Below are positions 25,751 through 36,130 of a stretch of DNA of 64,000 nucleotides, one piece after another (the stretch's first letter is position 1; the number at the start of each line of letters is the position of its first letter). The notes under the pieces were generated by a model. It was not told the origin of the DNA. It did not search any database and saw only the letters and a program-made list of their open reading frames with translations. The DNA is from RBG-16-66-20 sp036560705 (lineage in GTDB: Bacteria > Pseudomonadota > Gammaproteobacteria > Burkholderiales > SG8-39). The stretch covers positions 1 to 64,000 of the forward strand of contig DATBQR010000018.1 in assembly GCA_036560705.1 (NCBI GenBank). The letters are read 5' to 3'. The translations under genes were made by a program, and so were the position numbers.

Positions 25751-28494
25751 ATGACTGCGGTCCGTCCCGACCCGGATGCCCTGCTCGCACGGGTCCAGCG
25801 CGAGGACACCAAGGAAAAACGCGGCAGGCTGAAAGTTTTCTTCGGCGCTTCCGCCGGGGTCGGCAAGACCTACAAGATGCTGGAGGAGGCGCACAGCCTG
25901 AAGGCGCGCGGCGTCGACATCGCGGTCGGCTACGTCGAGCCGCACGGCCGCGCCGATACCGAGGCGCTGCTCGAGGGGCTGGAGCAGTTGCCTTACCTGT
26001 GGACCGAATACCGCGGCGCGCGCATGCGCGAATTCGACCTGGATGCCGCGCTCAAGCGCAAGCCGCAAGTCCTGCTGGTCGATGAACTGGCGCACTCCAA
26101 TCCGTCCGAAGGCGAGCCCCGGCCGCGCCACGCCAAGCGCTGGCAGGACATCGAGGAGCTGCTCGAGGCGGGCATCGACGTCTGCACCACGGTGAACGTC
26201 CAGCACATCGAGAGCCTGAACGACGTGGTTGCCGGCATCACCGGCGTGCGCGTGCAGGAAACCGTCCCCGACCACGTCTTCGAGGCCGCAGACGAGGTGG
26301 AGTTGATCGACATCCCACCCGACGAGCTGCTCGAGCGGCTGCGCGCGGGCAAGATCTACCTGCCTGAGCAGGCACGGCGCGCCATCGACAGTTTTTTCCG
26401 CAAAGGCAACCTGATCGCGTTGCGCGAGCTGGCGCTGCGCACGACGGCCGACCGCGTCGACGCGGCGATGCGTGAATACAAGGACGGCCACGCCATCGGC
26501 GCCACCTGGGCAGCGGGCGAACGGCTGCTGGTGGCGGTCGGCCCCTACGAGGACGCCGAGAGCCTGGTGCGCGCCGGCAAGCGCATGGCAACCGCGCTGC
26601 ACGCCGATTGGATCGTGGTGTACATCGAAACGCCGGAGCTGCTGCGCATGCCCGAGGACGAGCGCGACCGGCGCATCGCGCTACTGCGCATGGCCGAGTC
26701 GCTCGGGGCGGAACCGGTGACGCTGGGCGGCTCCTCGGTAGGCGAGGAACTCGCCAACTACGCGCGCACCCGCAACGTCACGCACATTTTGATCGGCCGG
26801 CCGCGGCGCCCGCTGTGGCGGCGCCTGTTCAGCCCGTCCACCTATGGCGAACTGCTCGCGCTGACCGACGGCGTCGACATCCTGGTGGTGAGCGGCGCCG
26901 GCGAGGCCGCGGCGCTGCGCAGCCCGTTCCTCGCGCGCAGCCGCACTTATCTGCAGGCGGCGCAGACCGGCGCCGCGCCCGGCGGCGCCAAGCCACGCTG
27001 GCCGGGCTACGCCTGGAGCCTTGCTGCCGTGGTCGCCTGCACGCTGCTCGGCCGCGCGATGACGCCGTCCTTCGAGCTGGTGAACGTCGCCATGGTGTAC
27101 CTGCTGGCGGTCGTGCTGATCGCCTTTCGTTTCGGCCGCGGGCCGGCCGTCCTCGCCTCGGTGTTTGGCGTGGCCTCGTTCGATTTCTTCTTCGTGCCGC
27201 CGCAGCTGTCGTTCGCGGTGAGCGACATCCAGTACCTGCTCACCTTCATAATCATGCTGGCGGTCGCGCTGATCATTTCCAACCTCGCGGCAAGCGTGCG
27301 CCTGCAGGCCAACGTCGCCGGCCACCGTGAGCGGCGCACGGCGCTGCTGTACGCGATGACGCGCGAGCTCGCCGCCACGCGCGGCGGGCAGAACATGGCG
27401 CGCGTCGCGGTGCGCCACGTGAGCGAGGTCTTCGACAGCCAGGTGGTGCTGCTGCTTCCCGACGCCTCGGGGCAGGTCCGGCATCCGCAGGGCGAGAGCA
27501 TCGCGGGATCGCTGCACGGCGCCGACCTGGGCGTCGCGCAATGGGTGCAGGATCACGGCGAGCCGGCCGGGCTGGGCACCCACACACTACCGGGAACGGA
27601 ATCCCTTTATCTGCCGCTGTCCGGCACCCAGCTGGTGCTCGGCGTGCTGGGCGTGTTGCCGGCCAACCCGCGCCGCGTGCTGCTGCCCGAGCAATTCCAC
27701 CTGCTGGAGACTTTCACCGCGCAGATCGCGCTCGCCCTGGAGCGTGCACGGCTCGCCGAGCATGCGCAGCAGGCGAGCATCGATGCAGAGACCGAAGGTC
27801 TCAGGAACGCGCTGCTGGCTTCGATCTCGCACGACTTGCGCACGCCGCTGGCGGTCATTTCCGGCGCTTCGTCCAGCCTCGCGGAGCGCGGCGAGCGCCT
27901 GAGCGCCGAGGACCGCGCGACGCTCGCCCGAAGCATCTTCGATCAGTCCCAGCAGATGGGACAGCTGATCGCCAACGTGCTGGAGATGACGCGGCTGGAG
28001 GCCGGCGCGATCGCGCTCAACCGCGACTGGCACGCGCTCGGCGAAATCACCGGCGCCGTGCTGCGCAGGCTGAAAGAACCGCTCGCCGCGCATCCGGTCA
28101 CGCTCGCGCTGCCGGGCGACCTGCCGCTCGTGCGGGTGGACGCGACGCTGATCGAGCAGGTGTTCGCCAACCTGCTGGAGAACGCGGCCAAGTACACGCT
28201 GCCCGGCACCGCCATTGCGCTGCGCGCGGAGCGCAGCAACGGCGCCCTGCTGGTTTCGGTGGAGGACGCCGGACCCGGCCTGCCGCCCGGCGACCCGGAA
28301 AAGCTGTTCGCCAAGTTCCAGCGCGGCGCGGCCGAAGGCGCGATCGGCGGCGCGGGCCTCGGCCTGGCCATCTGCCGCGCCATCGTCCGGCTGCACGGCG
28401 GGAAAATCTGGGCCGAGCGCCCGGCGGGCGGCGGCGTAGCGTTCCGCTTCACGCTGCCGATCGAGGAAGCGCCCGCAGTACCCGCCGAAACCGA

Positions 28495-28498
<4 letters not shown>
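25751..28498 (+). CDS. kdpD: Osmosensitive K+ channel sensor histidine kinase KdpD
   Basis: 915 residues. N-terminal KdpD domain with Walker A FGASAGVGKTYKML (residues about 32-45), a USP-like nucleotide-binding domain (about 250-370), four transmembrane helices of the DUF4118 type (about 415-510), a GAF region, then the histidine kinase core: phospho-acceptor His 694 in SISHDLRTPL, and ATP-binding motifs NLLENAAKYT, EDAGPGLPPGD and GLGLAICRAIV. Senses low potassium or ionic stress and phosphorylates KdpE. Starts 4 bases after kdpC and overlaps kdpE by 4. Confidence 0.97.
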
Positions 28499-29202
<704 letters not shown>

Positions 29203-29208
29203 TAAAGG

Positions 29209-30045
29209 TCATCCTCTCGGCGTCCGGTGAACTATTTCGGCCCGGATCTCGCGCAGCTTCGCCTTGATCCTGGCGGCGTTCTCATTGCCCATGCGCAGCA
29301 TGATCTTCTGGCCCGCCGAGCGCGCTTCAAGTTCTTCCGACTGATACAGATACAGCACTTTCGGCTGCACCAGCCGGACCGGCGCCGTTGCCGCCGGCGC
29401 CGCCAGCAGGTCGTCGATCGCCTCGACCAGGCGATCGTTGAAGTAGCCGTTCGGAAAACCCAATTCGACGTAGGCCTTCTGGAACAGCGGGTAAAAACGC
29501 AGGTAAATGACGGCGAGCTTGCGGGCATCGACGGATTGCGCAAGACGCACATAGCGCCGGTAGCGGGCGGAATTTTCGGGCGCGATCGCCCGGGTAACGC
29601 CGCTGCGCCCGATCTTGAACGTCCCCGGGACCGGCTTGACCGGCATCATGCGCGCCGGCGCGTATTTGCGCGGGAGATTGTCGACGGTGGCCACGATGCG
29701 GCGGACGATCCGGTCTGAATAGAGCAGCCCGGCAAGCGAACTGTTGTTCAGGAGGCCGCCTATTGCCGCCCAGACCGCGGCATCGCTGTCCTGCAGCGTG
29801 GGCAAGGACTGCGCATCAGATTCTTCAAGAGGATGGCGGATGGCCGGCGCCGCGCTGGCGGTGGACGGGGCCGGGGCAGCCACGGCGCGCGGCGCAGGCT
29901 GTGCCGGAGGCGGGCTTTGATTCCTTTGCCAGAAGTAAAAGGCCCCGATGCCGCCTGCCACGACGGCGGCAAGAAGCGCCAGCCAGACCGACGCGCCGGG
30001 CCCCGAGGGTTCGAGCGGCCTCAGGTAGGGACGGTCTTCCGGCAC
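29209..30045 (-). CDS. DUF3014 domain-containing membrane protein
   Basis: 278 residues from GTG 30045, whose start overlaps the stop of the pal-like gene (TAGTG) and has a GGGA site upstream; a GTG at 30093 is an alternative but has no well-spaced ribosome site. One transmembrane helix near residues 20-42, a Pro/Ala linker, then the DUF3014 domain with VDNLPRKYAPARMMPVKP, FYPLFQKAYVELGFPNGYF and ARSAGQKIMLRMGNENAA. Function unknown in the family; topology suggests a periplasmic domain anchored in the inner membrane. Pairing with an OmpA-domain lipoprotein hints at an envelope role. Confidence 0.85.
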   Translation of the reverse strand: MPEDRPYLRPLEPSGPGASVWLALLAAVVAGGIGAFYFWQRNQSPPPAQPAPRAVAAPAPSTASAAPAIRHPLEESDAQSLPTLQDSDAAVWAAIGGLLNNSSLAGLLYSDRIVRRIVATVDNLPRKYAPARMMPVKPVPGTFKIGRSGVTRAIAPENSARYRRYVRLAQSVDARKLAVIYLRFYPLFQKAYVELGFPNGYFNDRLVEAIDDLLAAPAATAPVRLVQPKVLYLYQSEELEARSAGQKIMLRMGNENAARIKAKLREIRAEIVHRTPRG

Positions 30046-30599
30046 TACTGTTCCCGGCGGTAGACGATGTCGCACCGGCGGTTCCGCGCCCACGCCGCCT
30101 CGTCGTGCCCGGCAGCCTGCGGCTTTTCTTCGCCGAAGCTCACTGCCTCGATCTGCCGCTCGGAAGCGCCCAGCAGCGTCATCATCTTCATCACGCCTTC
30201 GGCGCGGCGCTGCCCGAGCGCGAGGTTGTACTCGCGGCTGCCCCGTTCGTCTGTGTTGCCTTCGACCGCGATGGTCGCCCCGGGGTGTTCGCGAAGGTAT
30301 TTGGCATGCGCCTCGACGAGCGGCCGGTACTCCGCGGTCACGTCGTATTTGTCCAAAGCGTAGTACACCGAGCGCTTCGCCAGAATGTTGGCCGGATCGT
30401 GCAACGGATTCTCCGGCACCGCGGGCTGGACCACCGGGCGCGGTTGCGGCGCCGTCCGGGGCGCCGGGGCGGGACTCGGCTGTGGAGTTTGTTCCTTGGT
30501 TTTTTCGCTGGCGCAGGCCGCGAGCAGCGCCGCCACGGCCAGGGCACAGATTCGCCCGGTGATCCGCCCCGTTTTTACCTGTCTTTCCTGGTATGCCAT
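30045..30599 (-). CDS. Pal-like OmpA-domain lipoprotein
   Basis: 184 residues from ATG 30599. The signal peptide ends in LLAACAS, a lipobox. A Pro/Ala-rich linker is followed by an OmpA/Pal peptidoglycan-binding domain containing VEGNTDERGSREYNLALG and SFGEEKPQAAGHDEAAWARN, which include the Asp and Arg that bind diaminopimelate. It looks like Pal, but no tol genes accompany it, so it may be a second Pal-type protein. Divergent from a MarR gene with a palindromic operator between them. Confidence 0.9.
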   Translation of the reverse strand: MAYQERQVKTGRITGRICALAVAALLAACASEKTKEQTPQPSPAPAPRTAPQPRPVVQPAVPENPLHDPANILAKRSVYYALDKYDVTAEYRPLVEAHAKYLREHPGATIAVEGNTDERGSREYNLALGQRRAEGVMKMMTLLGASERQIEAVSFGEEKPQAAGHDEAAWARNRRCDIVYRREQ

Positions 30600-30647
30600 G
30601 CCGCTTCCCCGCTGGTGCTGTGAAGCCGGAATATTAGGACGCGATAT

Positions 30648-30666
30648 ACATTTGCGCAAATATAAT
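30648..30666. promoter_or_regulatory. MarR-type operator, upstream copy
   Basis: ACATTTGCGCAAATATAAT contains a perfect 12-base palindrome ATTTGCGCAAAT (30650-30661) fused to a TATAAT box (30661-30666). It lies between the divergent pal-like gene and the marR gene. An 18-of-19 identical copy lies downstream of marR at 31355-31373. Autoregulation by the MarR protein is the simplest reading. Confidence 0.7.
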
Positions 30667-30785
30667 AAGGCGACAGCCGCCGTCAACCACCGGACCGGGC
30701 CGCGCGTTAAAGCCGGGTTCTGGCTCCACAAGCCGGCTGCTTGCCGCTGGTTGTCATCGCCCCGATCTCGCTATATAAAGGCGCG

Positions 30786-31298
30786 GTGCCGTCCACCAAG
30801 CGCCCTTCGCGTCCGCAGGGCCGTTTCGCCGCCAAGCACGGAAAGATGCTCGAAGTACTCGGGCTGTTCCGCATCGTCTTCAAGTCGGTCAGGCGCCACT
30901 ACAAGAGCGTGCAGAAACGGGCCGGCATGGGCGGTGCCCAGCTTTGGGCGCTCGTGCAGGTGGCGGAGAACCCCGGCATCAAGGTCGGCGAACTGGCCCG
31001 TGCGCTGGCGGTGCACCAGTCGACGGCGAGCAACCTGATTCGCGACCTGGAGGCGCCCGCACTGCTCACGCGCCGCCGCGGCAGCGAGGACCAACGCATG
31101 GTCCGGCTGTACGCAACGAGCAAGGGAGCGGCCGTTCTCAAGCGCGCCCCGCGCCCTCTCATCGGCGTTCTCCAGCAGGCGCTCTCGAATCTACCGCCCG
31201 GCCACCTCGACGCCCTGCATCGCAACCTCGGCCGCCTGACCGCCTCGATGCGCTCGAGGGATTCCAGCGCGCGCGCCACGCCCCTTTCCGACCTGTAG
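30786..31298 (+). CDS. MarR-family transcriptional regulator
   Basis: About 170 residues from GTG 30786; the frame opens to a TTG at 30741 and an ATG at 30846 is a third option. The winged helix is clear: QLWALVQVAENPGIKVGELA, then VHQSTASNLIRDLEAPALL and the wing RRGSEDQRMVRLYATSKG. Basic N-terminal extension. Matching palindromic sites lie before and after the gene, the second next to a candidate sRNA promoter. Ligand unknown. Confidence 0.88.
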   Translation: MPSTKRPSRPQGRFAAKHGKMLEVLGLFRIVFKSVRRHYKSVQKRAGMGGAQLWALVQVAENPGIKVGELARALAVHQSTASNLIRDLEAPALLTRRRGSEDQRMVRLYATSKGAAVLKRAPRPLIGVLQQALSNLPPGHLDALHRNLGRLTASMRSRDSSARATPLSDL

Positions 31299-31354
31299 GA
31301 CGCTTGCAGCGGCGGCCGGTCGCGAGCGTCCAGCAGTGGCAGCGGCTTGGGTTA

Positions 31355-31373
31355 ACATTTGTGCAAATATAAT
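31355..31373 (+). promoter_or_regulatory. MarR-type operator, downstream copy, overlapping a -10 box
   Basis: ACATTTGTGCAAATATAAT differs at one base from the site upstream of marR. TATAAT at 31368-31373 can act as a -10 element; TTGGGT at 31347-31352 is a weak -35 at 15 bases. The palindrome ATTTGTGCAAAT overlaps the spacer, so bound protein would block the promoter. The transcript would run into the candidate sRNA. Confidence 0.65.
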
Positions 31374-31379
31374 TTCCGA

Positions 31380-31508
31380 CGTAGGATTGCCCGGTCGTGC
31401 GCAGTCGTGAGTGGAACCGCTCGCGACCGCGCACGGCGGATTGCATGCCCGAGGAGGGGCAAGCCGGGGCGAAAGTTCTTCCCTTTGATTCGCCCCGGCT
31501 TATTTTTC
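31380..31508 (+). ncRNA. Candidate MarR-controlled small RNA
   Basis: Predicted transcript of about 128 bases from the TATAAT at 31368-31373. It begins with a long hairpin: 31397-31414 pairs with 31417-31434 along 18 positions with one A-C mismatch and two G-U pairs, extendable by three pairs outward. A small TGCCC/GGGCA stem follows near 31446-31461. It ends in a strong terminator: 31461-31473 (AAGCCGGGGCGAA) pairs with 31489-31501, followed by ATTTTT. No convincing ORF lies inside. G-U pairs that keep the stem suggest function as RNA. Targets unknown. Confidence 0.6.
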
Positions 31509-31534
31509 CGGAACCTCGCCGTGAGCGGCGCCGG

Positions 31535-33427
31535 CTAGATCTCCACCTTGGTGCCGAGCTCGATCACCCGGTTGGTCGGCAGCTTGAAGTAGTCGGCGGC
31601 GTTACCCGCGTTGCGCGCCATGGCGGCGAACACGCGCTCGCGCCACAGCGACATGCCGCTCTCCACGGCGGCCACCGGCACCACCATCTCGCGGCTGAGG
31701 AAGAACGAGGTGGTCATCATCTCGAATTCCAGGCCGAGCGCGCCGGCGAGCTCCAGCGCCTTCACCACGTCGGGCTCGTCCATGAACCCGTAGCGGATGG
31801 TCATGCGCCAGCAGCCGTGGCCGAGCTTCGCCAGCGACAGGCGCTCGAGCAGCTGCACCCAGGGCTCCTCGGTAATCTGCACGGTGAGGAACACCACGCG
31901 CTCGTGCAGCACCTTGTTGTGGTTCAGGTTGTGCAGCAGCGCGCTGGGAGTGGCGTCTGGCGTCGCGGTGAGGAACACCGCGGTGCCGGGCACGCGGATC
32001 GGCGGATCGCGGAACAGCGAGTCGAGGAAGTCCTTCAGCGGCACCGAGGTCTCGCGCAGCCGGTGGAAGAGGATCTCGCGGCCGGCGCGCCAGGTGCGCA
32101 TGATGGTGAAGACCGCGCCGCCGATGACCAGCGGGAACCAGCCGCCGTCGGCCACCTTGAGCATCGTCGCCGACAGGAAGGTGAAGTCGAAGATGAGGAA
32201 GAACCCCGTCGCGCCCATGCACAGCAGCAACGGATAGTTCCAGGCGTAACGGACGACGAAGAAGGTAAGCAGCGTGTCCACCGTCATGGTCGCGGTCACC
32301 GCGATGCCGTAGGCGCCCGCGAGACTGGTGGAAGAACCGAAACCGATCACCGCCGAGAGGACGGCGATCAGCAGCAGCCAGTTGATGCCGGGGATGTAGA
32401 CCTGGCCGCGTTCGCGCGCGGAAGTCTGCACGATGGTGACGCGCGGCAGGAAGCCGAGCTGGATCGCCTGCTTGGTCATGGAATAGGCGCCCGAGATGAC
32501 CGCCTGGGAGGCGATCACCGACGCCGCCGTCGCCAGGCCCACCATCGGATAGAGCGCCCATTCCGGGATCAGCAGGAAGAACGGGTTCTGCACCGTGTCC
32601 GGCCGCACGATCAGCAGCGCGCCCTGGCCGAAGTAATTCAGCATCAGCGCCGGCGCCACCACGCTGAACCAGCCGATGCGCACCGGCCCCTTGCCGAAGT
32701 GACCCATGTCTGCGTAGAGCGCCTCGGCGCCGGTGACCGCCAGCACCACCGCGCCCAGCACCACGAACGACGTCGCCGCGTGGCTCGCCAGAAAATTCAC
32801 CGCATGGGCCGGGTTGAGGGCGGCGAGCACGCCGGGAAACTGCGCGATGCCGTGCAGGCCGGTAGCGCCGATGGCGATGAACCAGGCCAGCGTGACCGGT
32901 CCGAACAGCCGGCCGACGGTCGCGGTGCCGCGGCTCTGGAAGGCGAACAGCGCGAGGATCACCGCCACCGCGAGCGGCACCACGTAGGGCTTGAAGGCCG
33001 AGGTGCCCACTTCCAGCCCCTCGACGGCCGACAGCACCGTCACCGCGGGGGTCAGCACCGCGTCGCCGTAGAAGAGCGACGCGCCGAACACGCCGATGAG
33101 GATCAGCGGCACGCGCCAGTGCGGATGGTCTTTCACCGCCGAGGTGGCCAGAGCGATCAGCGCCATGATGCCGCCTTCGCCGCGGTTGTCGGCGCGCATG
33201 ATCAGCACCACGTACTTGAGCGAGACGATCACCATCAGCGACCAGAAGATCGTGGACAGGCCGCCGAGCACGTTCTCCGGGGTGAGCGGAATGCCGTGCG
33301 TCGGGTTGAAGGTCTCCTTGACCGCGTAAAGCGGGCTGGTGCCGATGTCGCCGAAGACGACGCCGAGCGCGACCAGCGTGAGCGCCGCCGTCGACGAGCG
33401 CGGGATGCGGGGATCCTGAGGAGTCAC
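31535..33427 (-). CDS. kup: Kup-family low-affinity potassium transporter, copy 1
   Basis: 630 residues from GTG 33427 with a GAGGG ribosome site. About 12 membrane helices with the K_trans core motifs GVVFGDIGTSPLYAVKETF, SLFYGDAVLTPAVTVLSAVE and a cytoplasmic C-terminal domain ending in RVIELGTKVEI. Proton-coupled K+ uptake. It follows a second kup gene by 24 bases; the two proteins share the start and end motifs and most of the core, so they arose by tandem duplication. Confidence 0.95.
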   Translation of the reverse strand: MTPQDPRIPRSSTAALTLVALGVVFGDIGTSPLYAVKETFNPTHGIPLTPENVLGGLSTIFWSLMVIVSLKYVVLIMRADNRGEGGIMALIALATSAVKDHPHWRVPLILIGVFGASLFYGDAVLTPAVTVLSAVEGLEVGTSAFKPYVVPLAVAVILALFAFQSRGTATVGRLFGPVTLAWFIAIGATGLHGIAQFPGVLAALNPAHAVNFLASHAATSFVVLGAVVLAVTGAEALYADMGHFGKGPVRIGWFSVVAPALMLNYFGQGALLIVRPDTVQNPFFLLIPEWALYPMVGLATAASVIASQAVISGAYSMTKQAIQLGFLPRVTIVQTSARERGQVYIPGINWLLLIAVLSAVIGFGSSTSLAGAYGIAVTATMTVDTLLTFFVVRYAWNYPLLLCMGATGFFLIFDFTFLSATMLKVADGGWFPLVIGGAVFTIMRTWRAGREILFHRLRETSVPLKDFLDSLFRDPPIRVPGTAVFLTATPDATPSALLHNLNHNKVLHERVVFLTVQITEEPWVQLLERLSLAKLGHGCWRMTIRYGFMDEPDVVKALELAGALGLEFEMMTTSFFLSREMVVPVAAVESGMSLWRERVFAAMARNAGNAADYFKLPTNRVIELGTKVEI

Positions 33428-33451
33428 TACCCTCTATTTTAGGACAGGTAA

Positions 33452-35335
33452 TTAAATTTCGACTTTTGTACCGAGCTCGATCACGCAGTTCGCGGGAATG
33501 TTGTAGTAGTCGGCGGCGGTGCGCGCGTTGCGCGCCATCGTGGCGAACAGGTTCTCCCGCCACAGCGCCATGCCGGCGCCGGCCGTCGGCACCACCGTCG
33601 CGCGGCTGAGGAAAAACGTCGTCTCCATCAGGTCGAACGCGAGGCCGCAGCCCCCGCAGTATTCCAGCGAGGACGCCACGTCGGGCCGGTCCATGAAGCC
33701 GAAATGCACGAAGAGACGGAAGAAACCGTCGCCGATCGGCTCCACGGAAACGCGCTCGGCGGGCGGCACCCAGGGCACGCCGCGGATCACCACGGTGAGG
33801 AACACCACGCGCTCGTGCAGCACCTTGTTGTGCTTCAGGTTGTGCAGCAGCGCGTTCGGCGTGCTGTGCGGATCCACCGCCATGAACACGGCGGTGCCGG
33901 CAACGCGGTGCGGTGGATGCGCGGCGAGCGACTCGAGGAACACCTTGAGCGGGATGGCCAGGCGGCGCTGCGCCGCCACGGTAAGCACGCGGCCGCGGCG
34001 CCAGGTCGTCATGAAGGTGAATACCAGTGTGCCGAGCGCGAGCGGGAACCAGCCGCCCTGCGCGATCTTCGTCAGCGCGGAGGAAAAGAACGCCACATCG
34101 ACGAAGGCGAAGAATCCGGTCGCGGCGATGCAGACGGCGAGCGGGTAGCCCCAGCCGTAGCGCAGCAGGAAGAAGGTGAGGATGGTGGTCACCAGCATCG
34201 TCCCGGTGACCGCCACGCCGTAGGCCCAGGCGAGCTTCGCCGAGGAGCCGAAGCCGACGATGACGCCGACGATGATCAGCGCGAGGATCCAGTTCGCTCC
34301 CGGGATATAGATCTGCCCGATCTCGCGTGCCGAAGTCTGCCGCACCCGCATGCGCGGCAGGTAGTCGAGCTGGATCGCCTGACGGGTCAGCGAATAGGTG
34401 CCCGAGATCGTCGCCTGCGAGGCGATCACGGTGGCGGCGGTGGCCAGCGCCACCAGCGGATAGAGCGCCCAGCCCGGCGCCAGCAGGTAGAACGGGTTGT
34501 CGAGCGCCTGCGGATCGGCGATCAGCAGCGCGCCCTGGCCGAAGTAATTCAGCGCGAGCGCCGGGAACACCAGGCCGAACCAGGCGATGCGGATCGGCGC
34601 CTTGCCGAAATGCCCCATGTCCGCGTAGAGCGCCTCCGCGCCGGTAAAGGCGAGCAGAACCGCGCCCAGCACGACGAACGAGGCGAAGCCGTGCTGCGTG
34701 ACGAAACGGACCGCGTGCACCGGGTCGAGCGCGCGCAGCACCCCGGGATTGCGGGCGATGCCGGCCACGCCGAGCGCGGCGATGGCGCCGAACCACAGGA
34801 CCATCACCGGCCCGAACACCGCGCCGATCACCGAGCTGCCCTTGCGCTGGATCGCGAACAGGCCGATCACCACGCCGACCGACAGCGGCACCACGTAGGG
34901 ATGGAACGCCCCGGTGCCGATTTCCAGTCCCTCGACCGCCGACAGCACCGAGATGGCAGGCGTGAGCACCGCGTCGCCGTAGAACAGCGAGGCGCCGAAC
35001 ACGCCCAGCAGCAGGATCGTGGAGCGCCATTGCGGATGGTCCTTGACCGCGGCGGAGGCCAGCGCGAGCAGCGCCATGATGCCGCCCTCGCCCTTGTTGT
35101 CGGCGCGCATGATGAGAATCACGTACTTGAGCGAGACCACGATCATCAGCGCCCAGAAAATCGCCGACAGGCCACCCAGCACGTTTTCCGGGTTCAGCTC
35201 GATGCCGTGGGCCGGGTTGAAGGTTTCCTTGACGGCGTAGAGCGGACTGGTGCCGATGTCGCCGTAGACCACGCCCAGCGCCGCCAGCGTGAGCGCGGCG
35301 CGCGAGGACCTGCCTTCCTGGGAGCCGGGTTCCAT
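33452..35335 (-). CDS. kup: Kup-family low-affinity potassium transporter, copy 2
   Basis: 627 residues from ATG 35335 (MEPGSQEGRSSRAALTLAAL); a TTG at 35350 is an alternative. Same family motifs as the neighbouring copy: GVVYGDIGTSPLYAVKETF, SLFYGDAVLTPAISVLSAVE, and a C-terminus ending in CVIELGTKVEI. The two copies have diverged clearly in the C-terminal cytoplasmic domain, so the duplication is not recent. First gene of the kup pair, divergent from the aldolase-type gene with only 35 bases between starts. Confidence 0.95.
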   Translation of the reverse strand: MEPGSQEGRSSRAALTLAALGVVYGDIGTSPLYAVKETFNPAHGIELNPENVLGGLSAIFWALMIVVSLKYVILIMRADNKGEGGIMALLALASAAVKDHPQWRSTILLLGVFGASLFYGDAVLTPAISVLSAVEGLEIGTGAFHPYVVPLSVGVVIGLFAIQRKGSSVIGAVFGPVMVLWFGAIAALGVAGIARNPGVLRALDPVHAVRFVTQHGFASFVVLGAVLLAFTGAEALYADMGHFGKAPIRIAWFGLVFPALALNYFGQGALLIADPQALDNPFYLLAPGWALYPLVALATAATVIASQATISGTYSLTRQAIQLDYLPRMRVRQTSAREIGQIYIPGANWILALIIVGVIVGFGSSAKLAWAYGVAVTGTMLVTTILTFFLLRYGWGYPLAVCIAATGFFAFVDVAFFSSALTKIAQGGWFPLALGTLVFTFMTTWRRGRVLTVAAQRRLAIPLKVFLESLAAHPPHRVAGTAVFMAVDPHSTPNALLHNLKHNKVLHERVVFLTVVIRGVPWVPPAERVSVEPIGDGFFRLFVHFGFMDRPDVASSLEYCGGCGLAFDLMETTFFLSRATVVPTAGAGMALWRENLFATMARNARTAADYYNIPANCVIELGTKVEI

Positions 35336-35370
35336 GAGGGGATAAACCAAACGGGGGATAGAATGCTGCC

Positions 35371-36120
35371 ATGAACCAGCCCGACAAAGCGCATTTTCTC
35401 GAAAGAGTCAGCCGCGAAATGGACGAGGACCTGGGCATCCTCGACCTGTCTCCCCGCGACGCGCTGGCCGCCTGCTGCCGGATCCTCGCCCGCGAAGGCC
35501 ACGAGTCGGGACTGGCCGGGCAAGTCACGGCCCTCGGCGAAAAACCGAACAGCTGGTGGACGCTTAAATTCGGCCTCGGTTTCGAGGAAGCCACCGGCGA
35601 GCGCATGGTGCTGGTGGATGAAGACCTCAAGCCACTCTCTGGAGGACGCGCCAATCCGGGCGTGCGCTTCCACGTCTGGATTTACCGCCATCGTCCCGAC
35701 GTCAAGGCCATCGTCCACACGCATGCGCCCTACGCTTCCGCGCTGGCGGCCACCGGCACGCCGCTGAAGACCATCCACATGGACAGCGCGATGCTGCACG
35801 GCACCGCGCACCTGCCGGAATGGCCCGGCGTCCCGGTCGCCGACGACGAGGGGCGCATCATCTCCGGCGCGCTGGGGTCGGCGAAAACCATCCTGCTCTC
35901 GAATCATGGTTTATTGGCTGCAGGAAATTCAATTGAAGAAGCCACTTATCTCGCGGTTTTCTTCGAGCGCGCCGCGCGCATGCAGATGCGCGCGATGGCG
36001 GCGGGCGGCTTCAAGGAAGTAAAACCCGAACTCGCGGCCGAGGCGCGCGATTTCCTGCTGCAGCCGTCGATCGTGCGCGGCACCTTCGCCTACTGGGCGC
36101 GGCGCTGCCAGTCAAGCTGA
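35371..36120 (+). CDS. Class II aldolase/adducin family protein
   Basis: 249 residues. The fold is indicated by CRILAREGHESGLAGQVTAL, by VHTHAPYASALAATG with two metal-binding histidines, and by LLSNHGLLAAGNSIEEA with the third. Family members are zinc-dependent aldolases or epimerases acting on phosphorylated sugars, or decarboxylases of related acids; the substrate here is not evident. An M19 dipeptidase gene follows after 10 bases, so the two are probably co-expressed. Confidence 0.88.
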   Translation: MNQPDKAHFLERVSREMDEDLGILDLSPRDALAACCRILAREGHESGLAGQVTALGEKPNSWWTLKFGLGFEEATGERMVLVDEDLKPLSGGRANPGVRFHVWIYRHRPDVKAIVHTHAPYASALAATGTPLKTIHMDSAMLHGTAHLPEWPGVPVADDEGRIISGALGSAKTILLSNHGLLAAGNSIEEATYLAVFFERAARMQMRAMAAGGFKEVKPELAAEARDFLLQPSIVRGTFAYWARRCQSS

Positions 36121-36130
36121 GGAGAACGCC

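Noticed and set aside
31397..33442. Coding gene starting at GTG 31397
   Set aside because: The first part is the hairpin and terminator of the candidate sRNA and the rest is antisense to kup.
31602..35654. 1350-codon open frame on the minus strand across both kup genes
   Set aside because: It is another frame of the kup genes with Arg/Gly/Ala-rich nonsense; high GC makes long shadow frames.
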